This document shows positions 18,001-25,759 of a DNA stretch of 64,000 nt, piece by piece. Within the stretch, counting starts at the first letter, position 1. Every line of letters starts with the position of its first letter. Where the stretch lies: NCBI GenBank assembly GCA_964600235.1, contig CAZRIV010000018.1, positions 13,522 to 77,521 of the forward strand. The letters run 5' to 3'. Position numbers and translations under genes: made by a program. This DNA is from MWEI01 sp964600235 (lineage in GTDB: Bacteria; Desulfobacterota; Desulfomonilia; UBA1062). Below the pieces are notes generated by a model. It was not told the origin of the DNA. It saw nothing but the letters and a program-made list of their open reading frames with translations, and did no database searches.

Positions 18001-18797
18001 TACGCATCCTTCTTGCAGATGACTACCCCACAAACCAGCAGGTGGCCAAGCGCCACCTTACCAGCGCAGGCTACCACGTGGATACGGCCGATGACGGGCA
18101 GCAGGCCCTTGAGGCGTACGTACGCTCGAAGTATGATCTCATCCTCATGGACATCGAGATGCCCCGCATGGACGGGTTCACCGCAACCAGGGCCATACGG
18201 GAAATCGAAGACAGTGCTGCGGCAGGTGCCGGGATAGAGGCGGCCAGGGGGCATACCCCCATCATCGCCCTGACCGGCCATGCCATTGAAGGATTCCGCG
18301 AGAGATGCCTCGACGCCGGCATGGACGATTTCATAACAAAGCCTGTCCTGCGCCATGACCTCGTAGCCATGGTCGAGAAGTGGCTTCCCGGGGACGAGAG
18401 ACCGGAGGCCGAACCTGTAGGCGCCCGGGGCAAGGCCCCCTGTGATTCTCCCGTGGCACCGGGGGCATGCCCGCCCATTGATTTCCACCGTGCGCTTGAA
18501 GAATTCGACGGGGACAACGTGCTCCTCATAAAACTCCTGAAAGGGTTTCTTGATGCCGTACGGGGGCAGATCGTCGTGATCAGGAAGGCCATCGGTGTGG
18601 GCAATGCGGAGGTGGTCAGGAGGGAGGCGCATTCCATCAAGGGTGGTGCCGCAAATCTGCTGGCGGAGACATTGTCCCGGGATGCGCTCGAGCTCGAGAA
18701 GATCGGGCGCAACGGCAACCTTGAAGGGGCTGCGGATGTACTCGAGAGGCTTGAACAGGATTTTATAATGCTTGAGACGTTCGTGCTCGCACTATAA
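15021..18797 (+). CDS. MEDS-PAS hybrid sensor histidine kinase with two REC and Hpt domains
   Basis: A 1258-residue cytoplasmic signalling protein without membrane spans. Order: MEDS/DcmR-type sensory domain (about 8-190, starting SGGDHLGCFPEDE); three PAS domains (about 210-330, 335-455, 460-580); HisKA with AHMSHEIRTPLNG, phospho-His near 607; HATPase with GTGLGLSISKRLAGLMGG near 785; REC1 with VVDDN and VVTDSNMPGMDG (Asp near 896); REC2 with LLADDYPTNQQ and LMDIEMPRMDG (Asp near 1042); and an Hpt with HSIKGGAANL near 1203. The layout is BarA/ArcB-like, carrying an internal phosphorelay. GTG is used as the start; an ATG at 15036 is an alternative. The REC-HDOD gene 86 bp downstream is the likely partner. 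Confidence 0.9.
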   Translation: MLIRAMESLSGGDHLGCFPEDEKDCIRTQVMFLCEGLKRSETCMAVGGVPHEKAFFEIARKCGYDPSEAISRNLLGIKGPQDLSGLQGMRGYLDGHLGNDLVLRCAIDVRSLLEHDPDADITALVSFLDEESYKDRKGIVLCIYNRQLMEARDILRALDSHPLLIMNGSLTVNPYHLPAHIKGSDDSALRLAAHLDLLERHTLRQRSLEEADSRFRFVFDNTSDILFFHDLEGNYTDIHLARQHIDTLSEKDLIGMNIKALMPEEAHGDFDEYLAKLKTTGKAEGVMKMLTPSGRMRFFRCKSELVKGRDDMDMVRGLAMEITGQVRSEAALQRSEQRYRDIFDNVSDYLFFHDLEGNFGFSECNVKAREDWGLTDARQTKVNLKDIIVERYRELFGLYLSRVVEKGKDEGLVQVKTKSGVEHVLEYKNSLVCGEDGPIGVRGSARDITDRLRVEKELRRSEEKYRSILESIEEGYYEVDLTGIFTFVNDSFCRIVGYPAHEIIGTSYRKLMDDHTAQRIFPVFNTVFKTGNPDKGVDWELIIQSGERRPIESSISLMRDSKGRPSGFRGVLRDISHRKEAEELHKAKIRAEAQNRAKSEFLAHMSHEIRTPLNGIIGMTEIALDTDLSTSQREIMNTVYRESQNLLGLINDILDFSKLESRRLEIESIPFDLQALLDDISGSFAVMAVQKGLELVMYISPEVPKRLVGDPGRIRQILVNLLSNALKFTERGEIVLKAELIECMGPRAKVRFLVKDTGIGVPEDRQAAVFESFTQLDSSTTRRYGGTGLGLSISKRLAGLMGGQIGLESELSRGSTFWFTAVLAHPDEKEVRQSPEDVHLKGLRVIVVDDNASARSTFASYLRAWRCMPIEATSGQEALAILEDSAKSPSRIGLVVTDSNMPGMDGFELAGHIRSRDLLKDIPVIMLTPSGSIGDGLKCSRAGIQGYLPKPVRSEELCKVINAVLKQGFCDAERGPGRLVTRYTLAEENRANGIRILLADDYPTNQQVAKRHLTSAGYHVDTADDGQQALEAYVRSKYDLILMDIEMPRMDGFTATRAIREIEDSAAAGAGIEAARGHTPIIALTGHAIEGFRERCLDAGMDDFITKPVLRHDLVAMVEKWLPGDERPEAEPVGARGKAPCDSPVAPGACPPIDFHRALEEFDGDNVLLIKLLKGFLDAVRGQIVVIRKAIGVGNAEVVRREAHSIKGGAANLLAETLSRDALELEKIGRNGNLEGAADVLERLEQDFIMLETFVLAL

Positions 18798-18883
18798 AAT
18801 AAGGATGACTTCAAAGAAGAAGAGAATAGAATGCGCATAATGATGATGCCAGTACGGTATGGTCCGCAGGGACGGGAGGACTG

Positions 18884-20167
18884 ATGAGGATCCTCGTTGT
18901 CGATGACGAGCTTGTCAGCCGTGAGAAGATGAAGCACATCATGAGCTCCCTGGGCGAATGCGACGAGGTGTCGAGCGGAACGGACGCACTTAAGGCCTTC
19001 TCGGACGCCCGCAGCGAGGGCAGGCAGTATGAGCTCATCACCCTGGATATTTCCATGCCTGAAATGGACGGCACCGAGGTGCTGGGGCGCATCCGCACCA
19101 TGGAGCAGGAACAAGGCATCCCGAAAGAAAACCGGGTCAACATCATCATGGTGACGGCCGCCTCGGAAAAGGACACCATCCTCTCGTGCATCAAGCTGGG
19201 GTGCAATGACTATGTCATGAAACCGTTCAGCAGAGAGACGGTGGTCAAGAAGCTCCAGGACAAGGGTCTCGCCGGCCAGGCCGAAACGAAGTCATCCGAA
19301 CCGCAGAAGGCGGGGGAGCCGGAAAAGAAGAACCCGCTTGCCAAGATCATAGCCCGCTTCAACCGGGGCGAGATAGAGCTTCCACCCATGCCGCGGGTAC
19401 AGACCAAGTTCTATGCGCTGGTGAAGGCCGGGGCGAACCTGCAGGAGATCGGCGACTTGCTGAGGAAGGACCCGGCCATCTCGTCGAAGATCATCAGCAT
19501 ATCGAACTCATCGTATTACAGAGGCCTGAGCGCCAACATCACGGTTGAGCAGGCGGTGAGCAGGCTCGGGCTCATTGTTACGAAACAGACCGTTGATGCG
19601 CTTTCCAGCAGGTCTCTGTACCTGGGCACCAACCCGAAGTATGCCGAGGTGGTGGAGAAATTATGGGAGCATTCCCTCTCGTGCGCCCATGCCTGCCAGG
19701 TGATAACAGAGATCAAGGCCATAAAGCTCAGTGACGATCCCTTTACCCTGGGTCTGCTCCACGACATCGGCAAGCTCATGCTCCTGCGCGTTTTCGGTGA
19801 GATGGAGAAGAACGAAAAGAACGGGAACACCATGGCTGATGACGAGGTGATGGGGGCGCTCGAGGCCCATCACGATAAGACAGGCGCGGTGCTCATGAAA
19901 AGGTGGGCATTCCCTGCCGTGTTCATGCAGGTGGCACAGTACCACGACCACATGGAGGACATATCGGCCCCGAGCAGGGAGCTGCTGGTGGTTCACCTCG
20001 CCAATGTGCTCGTGAAATCCATGGGATATGGAACCCCCAATCCTGAAGGCGTCGAGCCGGAAACCCTCTCATCCGCCCAGGCCCTTGAGGTGAGCCCTGA
20101 AGAGCTGGCATCCATAAGGGAGCAGGTGAGAGAACGCATGGAAGAGCTCAAGGCTTATCTGGAGTAG
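18884..20167 (+). CDS. Response regulator with HDOD output domain
   Basis: A 427-residue protein. The REC domain (1-125) has ILVVDDE, the phospho-acceptor in LITLDISMPEMDG near Asp53, and KPFSR near 113. After an acidic/Lys linker an HDOD domain starts with ELPPMPRVQTKFYAL near 170 and contains AISSKIISISNSSYY, plus HD-like LGLLHDIGKL near 287-296. HDOD domains are catalytically inert HD-GYP relatives that bind partners or nucleotides and often mediate cell-cycle, motility or stress output. GGGAGGA precedes the ATG. It lies 86 bp after the hybrid kinase and is its probable phosphorylation target. The downstream effect is not known. Confidence 0.9.
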   Translation: MRILVVDDELVSREKMKHIMSSLGECDEVSSGTDALKAFSDARSEGRQYELITLDISMPEMDGTEVLGRIRTMEQEQGIPKENRVNIIMVTAASEKDTILSCIKLGCNDYVMKPFSRETVVKKLQDKGLAGQAETKSSEPQKAGEPEKKNPLAKIIARFNRGEIELPPMPRVQTKFYALVKAGANLQEIGDLLRKDPAISSKIISISNSSYYRGLSANITVEQAVSRLGLIVTKQTVDALSSRSLYLGTNPKYAEVVEKLWEHSLSCAHACQVITEIKAIKLSDDPFTLGLLHDIGKLMLLRVFGEMEKNEKNGNTMADDEVMGALEAHHDKTGAVLMKRWAFPAVFMQVAQYHDHMEDISAPSRELLVVHLANVLVKSMGYGTPNPEGVEPETLSSAQALEVSPEELASIREQVRERMEELKAYLE

Positions 20168-20331
20168 ACTTTGACCGGCCCTTGACCGGGACGGACTGTT
20201 CTTGATTGATCTCCGGAATTATTCTGTAGGGAAATCTTATCAATCCCCTTGTCAACATGCCGGGAAAAAGATACCTTTCCCTGGTGTATGAACCGCACAT
20301 CTCTGAACAGGGCTGATCACGGGAGGATGCC

Positions 20332-21396
20332 ATGAAGGTGCTCGCATTGAATTCGAGTCCGAGGATCAAGGGGCAGAGCAAGACGGAGCTCATGCTGAGC
20401 CATCTTGTAGCAGGCATGGAAAAAGCCGGGGCCCAGGTGGAAGTGATTCACCTCAGGACCAAGAACATCAGGAACTGCGTGGGATGCCTGACCTGCTGGA
20501 CCAAGACCCCGGGGAGGTGCATCCACAGAGACGAGATGAGCGAGGAGCTCTTCCCCAAGTTCGTCGAGTCCGACATGGCCGTGTTCGCCACGCCGCTCTA
20601 CCATTTCACCATGAATGCGACCATGAAGGCCTTCATCGAGCGCACGCTGCCGGTGCTGGAGCCCTTCATCCACGAGAAGAAGGGGCTGAGCTACCATCCG
20701 CTCCGCTCCAGGCACCCGGCCGTGGTGGTCCTCTCGGTGGCAGGCTTCCCGGAGATGTCCGTGTTCGATCAGCTCTCGAACCACATGCGTTTCATGTACG
20801 GCAGGGGCCTTTTCGCAGAGATATACAGGCCCGCGGCCGAGGCCATGGTCCTCGGGCCCAACAGGAAGGTTCGGGACGATATCCTTTCCGCTGTGTCCTC
20901 GGCGGGTGAAGAGCTGGCGAAGACCATGAAGATAGGCCCTGCCACCATGGAGCGCATCACCCAGCCCATCGGGGACAAGAAGGTCCTGCTGCGGGCGGCC
21001 AACATCTTCTGGAAGGCCTGCATCAGGGAGAAGATGACACCCGAGGAGATGAGGGCCAGGGGCGCTACAGTGCGGCCCGAGAGCATCGAGGACTTCGCCC
21101 TGCTCATGAAGATGGCCTTCAGGCCCGATGCCTCAGGCGGCAAGAGCGCTGTGCTCCAGTTCCATTTCAGCGGGGCTCAGACAGGCTCCTGTTATTTCGC
21201 GCTCCTGGAAAATGGCGTCGAGGAATCCATGGGGCAGGCCCCGTCGGCCGACCTGGTGGTGAATGCCCCGTTCGAGGTGTGGATGGACATCTTCACGGGC
21301 AAGACCGACGGGCAGGATGCCTTCATGAAAGGCGGCTTCAAGGCTGAAGGAGACCTGTCGCTGCTCAATCGAATGAAGGAACTGTTCGGAAATTGA
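20332..21396 (+). CDS. Flavodoxin-like NADPH-dependent FMN reductase fused to SCP2 domain
   Basis: A 354-residue fusion. The N-terminal 200 residues match the NADPH-dependent FMN reductase/iron-sulfur flavoprotein type: VLALNSSPRIKGQSKTELM (FMN phosphate loop), CVGCLTCWTKTPGRC with a C-x2-C-x2-C pattern near 43-57, and FATPLYHFTMNATMKAFIER. The C-terminal 110 residues (from about 240) read as an SCP2/sterol-carrier-like lipid-binding domain (VLQFHFSG, CYFALLENG, SADLVVNAPFEVWMDIFTGKTDG, MKGGFKAEGDLSLL). This suggests an oxidoreductase acting on a hydrophobic or CoA-linked substrate, which is inference. It opens a run of five plus-strand genes through ProX and follows a 164-bp gap. Confidence 0.82.
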   Translation: MKVLALNSSPRIKGQSKTELMLSHLVAGMEKAGAQVEVIHLRTKNIRNCVGCLTCWTKTPGRCIHRDEMSEELFPKFVESDMAVFATPLYHFTMNATMKAFIERTLPVLEPFIHEKKGLSYHPLRSRHPAVVVLSVAGFPEMSVFDQLSNHMRFMYGRGLFAEIYRPAAEAMVLGPNRKVRDDILSAVSSAGEELAKTMKIGPATMERITQPIGDKKVLLRAANIFWKACIREKMTPEEMRARGATVRPESIEDFALLMKMAFRPDASGGKSAVLQFHFSGAQTGSCYFALLENGVEESMGQAPSADLVVNAPFEVWMDIFTGKTDGQDAFMKGGFKAEGDLSLLNRMKELFGN

Positions 21397-21454
21397 AGGG
21401 CGCTTAGCTGTCCTTCGGGGGCGTATTGCCCATCAGCCGTATCGAGGTGATGGC

Positions 21455-22531
21455 ATGAATAAGGCAGGAGAGGCTTCAGCCCGGCCGGTACTCATCGAAT
21501 TCTCCCGGGGCGTGGTGCACATAATGCTCAACCGCCCCCGGGTCATCAACAGCCTCGACCTCGAAATGGTCCGCATGACAAGAGATGCGCTGGAGAAGGC
21601 AAGAGATGATGAGGGTGTGAAGCTCGTCATTTTCAGCGGTGCAGGCGAGAGGGGCTTCTGCGCGGGCGGCGACATCAAGATCATGGCCGCTTCGGCAATG
21701 GAAGGCGACCTTGAGCCTGCCATGCGGTTTCTTGAAGAGGAGAATGACCTGGACCTTTCCATCCACCGGTTTTCGAAGCCCATAGTGGTCTTTGCCCACG
21801 GCATAACCATGGGGGGAGGCCTGGGCATAGCCGCCGGGGCAGACATCACCGTCGCCTGCGAGACGACGCGCATGGCCATGCCCGAGACCAGGATCGGCTT
21901 CTTTCCCGATGTGGGCTCCACAGGCTGGCTCTTCCTGAAGTGTAAAAAAGGCTACCCGGAATTCCTCGGGCTCACCGGTTACGAAATGGCCGGGGGCGAA
22001 TGCGTCCGTATCGGGCTGGCGGATTGCCTGGTTCCGGTGTCAAGGTTTGCCGAGGCCCTTGAAGCCCTTAAAAGACACGCGCCCTCGCTCCCTGCCGGGC
22101 GCAAGGCGGCTTCTGCCGGGCTTCGGGAAATCATCGGACCCTTTGAAGACAGCGACATCCCGGCAAACCCCGATATGGACCGGTGGGTGGAGCAGTATTT
22201 CGCCGGCAAGTCGTCCGTTCTCGACATATTGAGCGGGCTCAGGGCCTGCAGCATACACGGCGACCTCTGTGCAGGCGTGTTCAGCAGGCTGTCAGAGCGA
22301 TCCCCGAGCGCCGTGTTCGTCACGCTCCTGTCCCTGCGGCGTGACGAGGGCAGGGACCTGGCGGAGGTCTTCCAGGCGGACCTGGCAACGGCCAGGCACC
22401 TCATGGGCCAGCACGATTTCCGCGAGGGTGTACGCGCCCGCCTTGTGGACAAGGATGACCGGCCGAAATGGGACCCGGCCGGTTTCGAGGAGGCTGCACG
22501 CCTGGTCCCCGAGAGGCTGGGCGGCATATGA
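21455..22531 (+). CDS. Enoyl-CoA hydratase/isomerase family protein, 3-hydroxyisobutyryl-CoA hydrolase-like
   Basis: A 358-residue crotonase-fold protein. The oxyanion-hole segments GERGFCAGGDIK (about 65-76) and HGITMGGGLGIAAG (about 112-125) are clear, and MPETRIGFFPDVGST near 140-154 is the pattern of 3-hydroxyisobutyryl-CoA hydrolases rather than simple hydratases. Length and the helical C-terminal half (with AVFVTLLSLRRDEG) agree. HIBCH-type enzymes hydrolyse 3-hydroxyacyl-CoA thioesters in valine breakdown; other short-chain acyl-CoA substrates are possible. The gene starts 58 bp after the flavodoxin-SCP2 fusion and ends 19 bp before the DUF169 gene. Confidence 0.87.
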   Translation: MNKAGEASARPVLIEFSRGVVHIMLNRPRVINSLDLEMVRMTRDALEKARDDEGVKLVIFSGAGERGFCAGGDIKIMAASAMEGDLEPAMRFLEEENDLDLSIHRFSKPIVVFAHGITMGGGLGIAAGADITVACETTRMAMPETRIGFFPDVGSTGWLFLKCKKGYPEFLGLTGYEMAGGECVRIGLADCLVPVSRFAEALEALKRHAPSLPAGRKAASAGLREIIGPFEDSDIPANPDMDRWVEQYFAGKSSVLDILSGLRACSIHGDLCAGVFSRLSERSPSAVFVTLLSLRRDEGRDLAEVFQADLATARHLMGQHDFREGVRARLVDKDDRPKWDPAGFEEAARLVPERLGGI

Positions 22532-22550
22532 ATCATCCCAAGGAGGAACC

Positions 22551-23276
22551 ATGAAACACGATCCTTCCAGAATCATGGAGCGCCTCGGCATCACAAACCC
22601 GCTCATCGGTTTTTATGACGCACCGGATCCTGCCGGTTTCGAACCGGTGGTGAGCCCTGAACCAAAGAAGCATATCTGTATCTTTACCTTTTATAAACAG
22701 TGGCTGGAGGGCAAGACCCTGCTCATCACCAGAGACAACTTCGGTTGCGGCGGGGCTGGTACGGCCCTGTGCAGCGTTACAACACGCTCGAGGGAAGACT
22801 ACATCACCTTCCTTGCGGACACGGAGGGCCTGAAGGCCGACCACGACATCATGGGGAAGTGGCTAGACGGACGCATGACCTACCATCCGGAGCACCCCCA
22901 TATCCTCATCGGCCCATTGAAAGAAGGCAAGGAGGACTATCTCAGGACAGTGACCTTTTACGTGAACCCGGACCAGTTGAGCGCTCTGATCATCGGTGCC
23001 CACTACCGCAATGCCCCGGGCGATGTCCCTGCGGTGCTTGCCCCCTTCGGCTCCGGGTGCATGGAGATGATCACGCCCTTTGATGACCTTTCCCTGCCCC
23101 AGGCCATTATCGGCGCCACGGACATAGCCATGAGGCAGTGGCTCGACCCTGATATCCTGGCCTTTACCGTGACAATGCCCATGTTCGAGCAGCTCTGCGC
23201 CCTTGACGAAAGAAGCTTTCTCTTCAAGCCGTTTCTGAAGAATCTCCGGAAGGCCAGGGCCAAACGCGCTGGCTGA
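22551..23276 (+). CDS. DUF169 domain protein
   Basis: A 241-residue protein. The ATG at 22551 has a strong AAGGAGG; the reading frame stays open upstream inside the hydrolase gene but that part is not coding. DUF169 hallmarks are present: LIGFYDAPD, CIFTFYKQWLEGKTLLIT, the CGGAGTALC-type motif near 63-71, FYVNPDQLSALI, and FGSGCMEMI near 165. Cys residues around CGGAG suggest a metal or Fe-S site, though the function of the family is unknown. DUF169 proteins are common in anaerobes and methanogens. It lies in a compact run with an acyl-CoA hydrolase and a nitroreductase, suggesting related redox metabolism. Confidence 0.85.
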   Translation: MKHDPSRIMERLGITNPLIGFYDAPDPAGFEPVVSPEPKKHICIFTFYKQWLEGKTLLITRDNFGCGGAGTALCSVTTRSREDYITFLADTEGLKADHDIMGKWLDGRMTYHPEHPHILIGPLKEGKEDYLRTVTFYVNPDQLSALIIGAHYRNAPGDVPAVLAPFGSGCMEMITPFDDLSLPQAIIGATDIAMRQWLDPDILAFTVTMPMFEQLCALDERSFLFKPFLKNLRKARAKRAG

Positions 23277-23305
23277 TCATCAGGCCATGCTATGGAGGAG
23301 GCGTT

Positions 23306-23881
23306 ATGCTGAGAGACCTGATCATGAAGAACAGGTCCTACAGGCGGTTTCATCAGGACCATGTGATCTTACAAGACGAGCTTGCAGAGCTGGTGGAACT
23401 GGCGCGGCTCTCGGCGTCTGCAGCCAACATGCAGCCCCTGAAATTCCTTTTGTCGGCAGATGTCCGCGTGAATGAGACCATATTCCCGCACCTTGCCTGG
23501 GCCGCCTACCTGAAGGACTGGCCCGGCCCGGGTGAGGGTGAGAGGCCCTCGGCCTACATCGTCATCCTGGGTGACAGGGAGATAACCACGAACTTCTGGT
23601 GCAATCACGGGATCGCCGCCCAGTCCATCCTGCTCGGCGCAGTGGAGAAGGGGCTTGGCGGGTGCATGATCGCTGCCATCGACAGAAAGGGACTCGCCGG
23701 GGCGCTCAACATCCCTGAGCGCTACGAGATCCTCCTGGTCATCGCCCTGGGCAGGCCGGCAGAAGAGGTGAGGATAGACCCGCTCGGACCTGATGGCGAT
23801 ATCAGATACTGGCGGGACGATCAGGGCGTGCACCACGTTCCCAAGAGGGCGCTCGAAGAGATCATCATCGAGGGGTTCTGA
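23306..23881 (+). CDS. Nitroreductase family protein
   Basis: A 191-residue FMN-dependent nitroreductase-like protein. NRSYRRFHQD (about 9-18) is the N-terminal FMN-phosphate motif; LARLSASAANMQPLKF follows at 33-48 and GLGGCMIAAIDRKGLAGALNIPERYEILLVIALGRP fits the usual C-terminal pattern. Such enzymes reduce nitro groups, quinones, enones or other acceptors using NAD(P)H, often as dimers in the cytoplasm. TGGAGGAGG upstream is a good ribosome site. It lies between DUF169 and ProX genes, with 29 bp from the former. Physiological substrate unknown. Confidence 0.9.
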   Translation: MLRDLIMKNRSYRRFHQDHVILQDELAELVELARLSASAANMQPLKFLLSADVRVNETIFPHLAWAAYLKDWPGPGEGERPSAYIVILGDREITTNFWCNHGIAAQSILLGAVEKGLGGCMIAAIDRKGLAGALNIPERYEILLVIALGRPAEEVRIDPLGPDGDIRYWRDDQGVHHVPKRALEEIIIEGF

Positions 23882-23910
23882 ACGGCATGATGCAAGAAGG
23901 AGTGCAATCG

Positions 23911-24402
23911 ATGGACATCTACGAATTCCTGCATGGGAACAATATTCCCTATACGCGATACGACCATGAGGCCGTGTACACCTGTGAGCAGGCCGACAGG
24001 CTCAACCTGGACACATCCGCCGCCAAGACGAAGAACCTGTTTCTGCGCGACCGGAAGGCCCGGAGGCATTTTCTGGTTACCGTGGGTGACGAGAAGTCCG
24101 TGGACATCAAGGGCCTGGAAGAGGTGCTTGCGGTAAAGGGCCTGAGTTTCGCCTCGGCCGAGAGGCTCATGGAATACCTCGGACTCACGCCGGGCTCCGT
24201 GACCATACTGGCCGCGCTCAATGATACAAAGGGGGCCGTGGAGATCATCGCGGACAAAGACCTCTGGCGGCACGATGCTATTCAGTGCCATCCCCTGGTG
24301 AACACGAGCACGCTGGTGATATCCCGGGACGATATTGAGAGATTCCTTGTCCTGACCGGACATACGCCGGTCATCCTTGATGTGCCGGGACGAAGGGAAT
24401 AG
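23911..24402 (+). CDS. YbaK/ProX-type aminoacyl-tRNA deacylase
   Basis: A 163-residue protein; the ATG at 23911 is preferred because AAGGAG is eight bases upstream, over ATGs at 23887/23890. The sequence has the ProX (PrdX) features: YTRYDHEAVYTCEQA, KTKNLFLRDRKARRHFLVTV near 42-61, VDIKGLEEVL, LGLTPGSVTILAALND near 105-120 and CHPLVNTSTLVIS near 137-149. These stand-alone editing domains hydrolyse mischarged Ala-tRNA(Pro) or similar. It is the last gene of the 20.3-24.4 kb run and acts in the cytoplasm. Confidence 0.9.
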   Translation: MDIYEFLHGNNIPYTRYDHEAVYTCEQADRLNLDTSAAKTKNLFLRDRKARRHFLVTVGDEKSVDIKGLEEVLAVKGLSFASAERLMEYLGLTPGSVTILAALNDTKGAVEIIADKDLWRHDAIQCHPLVNTSTLVISRDDIERFLVLTGHTPVILDVPGRRE

Positions 24403-24598
24403 AAGAGCCGAGGTAGAAACCCGATTCATACAGGGTATCCATATGGTTCGCTGGAAGTTATCCGGGAGTCCATACATAATAAGCGCGGCATGATTCCATC
24501 AGCCTTGTAGACATTTTCCCACCCAGGTGCGTCTTATCTGTCAGCAAATAAGAAAAAGGGCAGACGGGAACATTGAAGTGCTGGTAGAATGCAGGGCA

Positions 24599-25204
24599 AT
24601 GCAGGAAGATGATATTACGATCGACACACAGGCCCTCGGAGAAATCGGTATCCTTGTCAGGTCTGCCCTGGAAGGCAACCGGGTCTCTTTCGAGCAGTTG
24701 GTAGAGATCCATCAGGGGGGAATATTCAGGATGGTGTATGCCAGGATCCAGTCGAGAACGGATGCGGAAGACCTTGTCCAGGACGTGTTCCTGAAGGCAT
24801 ACCGCAGCCTCGGTTCTCTCCGGAACCCGGAGCTCTTCAAGTCCTGGCTCTACCGCATAGCCGTCAACAAGGTGAACGATTTCCGCAGAAGGCAGAGGTT
24901 CGCCTCTCTGTTCAGTTTCGGGGAGAAGGAACTGGAGCAGGATCATCCGGATACCGCTCCCGACAGTTTTGAGAACCTGGCAGGCAAGCAGTTCTGGGAA
25001 CGGTTCAATGCGTTTCTCGGCAAGCTGCCCGGGCTCCAGCAGGAGGTGTTCCGCCTGCGCTTCCTCGATCACCTGAACATCCATGAGATAGCCCTGACGC
25101 TGAACAGGAGCGAGAGCGCGGTAAAGACCCATCTCTACCGCGGCATTGAAAAGTTCAAGAACGAGGGATTTTCCCTCAAGACAGGTACCGAGGAGAGGGT
25201 ATGA
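24599..25204 (+). CDS. ECF-type sigma factor
   Basis: A 201-residue group 4 sigma factor if started at ATG 24599; longer forms from GTG 24527 or 24578 are possible. Region 2 runs from about 25 to 95 with FEQLVEIHQGGIFRMVYARI, DAEDLVQDVFLKAYRSL and FKSWLYRIAVNKVNDFRRR. Region 4 covers about 125-185 with LPGLQQEVFRLRFLDHLNIHEIALTL and SESAVKTHLYRGIEKFK. It directs RNA polymerase to stress promoters. The stop overlaps the start of the next gene, which encodes a zinc anti-sigma, and the third gene is a Spy-like periplasmic protein, so an envelope or metal stress signal is likely. No start site has a strong Shine-Dalgarno. Confidence 0.9.
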   Translation: MQEDDITIDTQALGEIGILVRSALEGNRVSFEQLVEIHQGGIFRMVYARIQSRTDAEDLVQDVFLKAYRSLGSLRNPELFKSWLYRIAVNKVNDFRRRQRFASLFSFGEKELEQDHPDTAPDSFENLAGKQFWERFNAFLGKLPGLQQEVFRLRFLDHLNIHEIALTLNRSESAVKTHLYRGIEKFKNEGFSLKTGTEERV

Positions 25205-25716
25205 AAAACAATAACGGCTCCCATCTCTCTGAGAAGCGCATCATCGAATCTCTCATCGACATGAACGACCTGGACCTCTCTGAACAGGGGCATCTGAAAG
25301 ACTGTCCCGTCTGCTCTGCAGCACGCGACAGTCTCCAAGCAAGGCTTGATGGGCTCTCCAGGGAAGCCGCCAGGTGGACGCCGACCCCGGGGAGAAGGTT
25401 CGCCCTGCCTGCACGGGAGATACAGAAGACTATTCCCTGGGCGAGAAGATGGTATGTGGGTCTGGCCACCGCGGCGGCCGGCCTCGCGCTTATCATTACC
25501 TTCGCCTGGCCGTACTGGAATGCCGTCAATATTCACCCGTACGGGAAACTGGATCTTGCCCGGGAGACGGCGGCTGACGAGACATTTATGGCGGCGACCA
25601 GGGATCTTGTGGAGAACAGTCTGCCCGCATCCCTCCAGGGAGTGGTTCCCGACACGGGATCGGCGGATGACAATTACGGCGACTATCTGGATTTCTTCGC
25701 ACCTGAAGAGGTCTGA
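25201..25716 (+). CDS. Zinc anti-sigma factor, single-span membrane protein
   Basis: A 171-residue protein whose ATG overlaps the sigma gene stop (ATGA), indicating translational coupling. The zinc anti-sigma motif H-x3-C-x2-C is seen as HLKDCPVC, residues 31-38. One transmembrane helix lies near 82-100 (YVGLATAAAGLALIITFAW), leaving a periplasmic C-terminal tail of about 65 residues that ends in an acidic stretch. It should hold the ECF sigma factor at the membrane until an envelope or redox signal releases it. Which cue acts (metal, thiol oxidation or misfolded protein) is inferred from the downstream Spy-like gene. Confidence 0.85.
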   Translation: MKNNNGSHLSEKRIIESLIDMNDLDLSEQGHLKDCPVCSAARDSLQARLDGLSREAARWTPTPGRRFALPAREIQKTIPWARRWYVGLATAAAGLALIITFAWPYWNAVNIHPYGKLDLARETAADETFMAATRDLVENSLPASLQGVVPDTGSADDNYGDYLDFFAPEEV

Positions 25717-25759
25717 CAGGGTGGATATACACACAGAAGCCCAATGAAAGGGAAATGAT

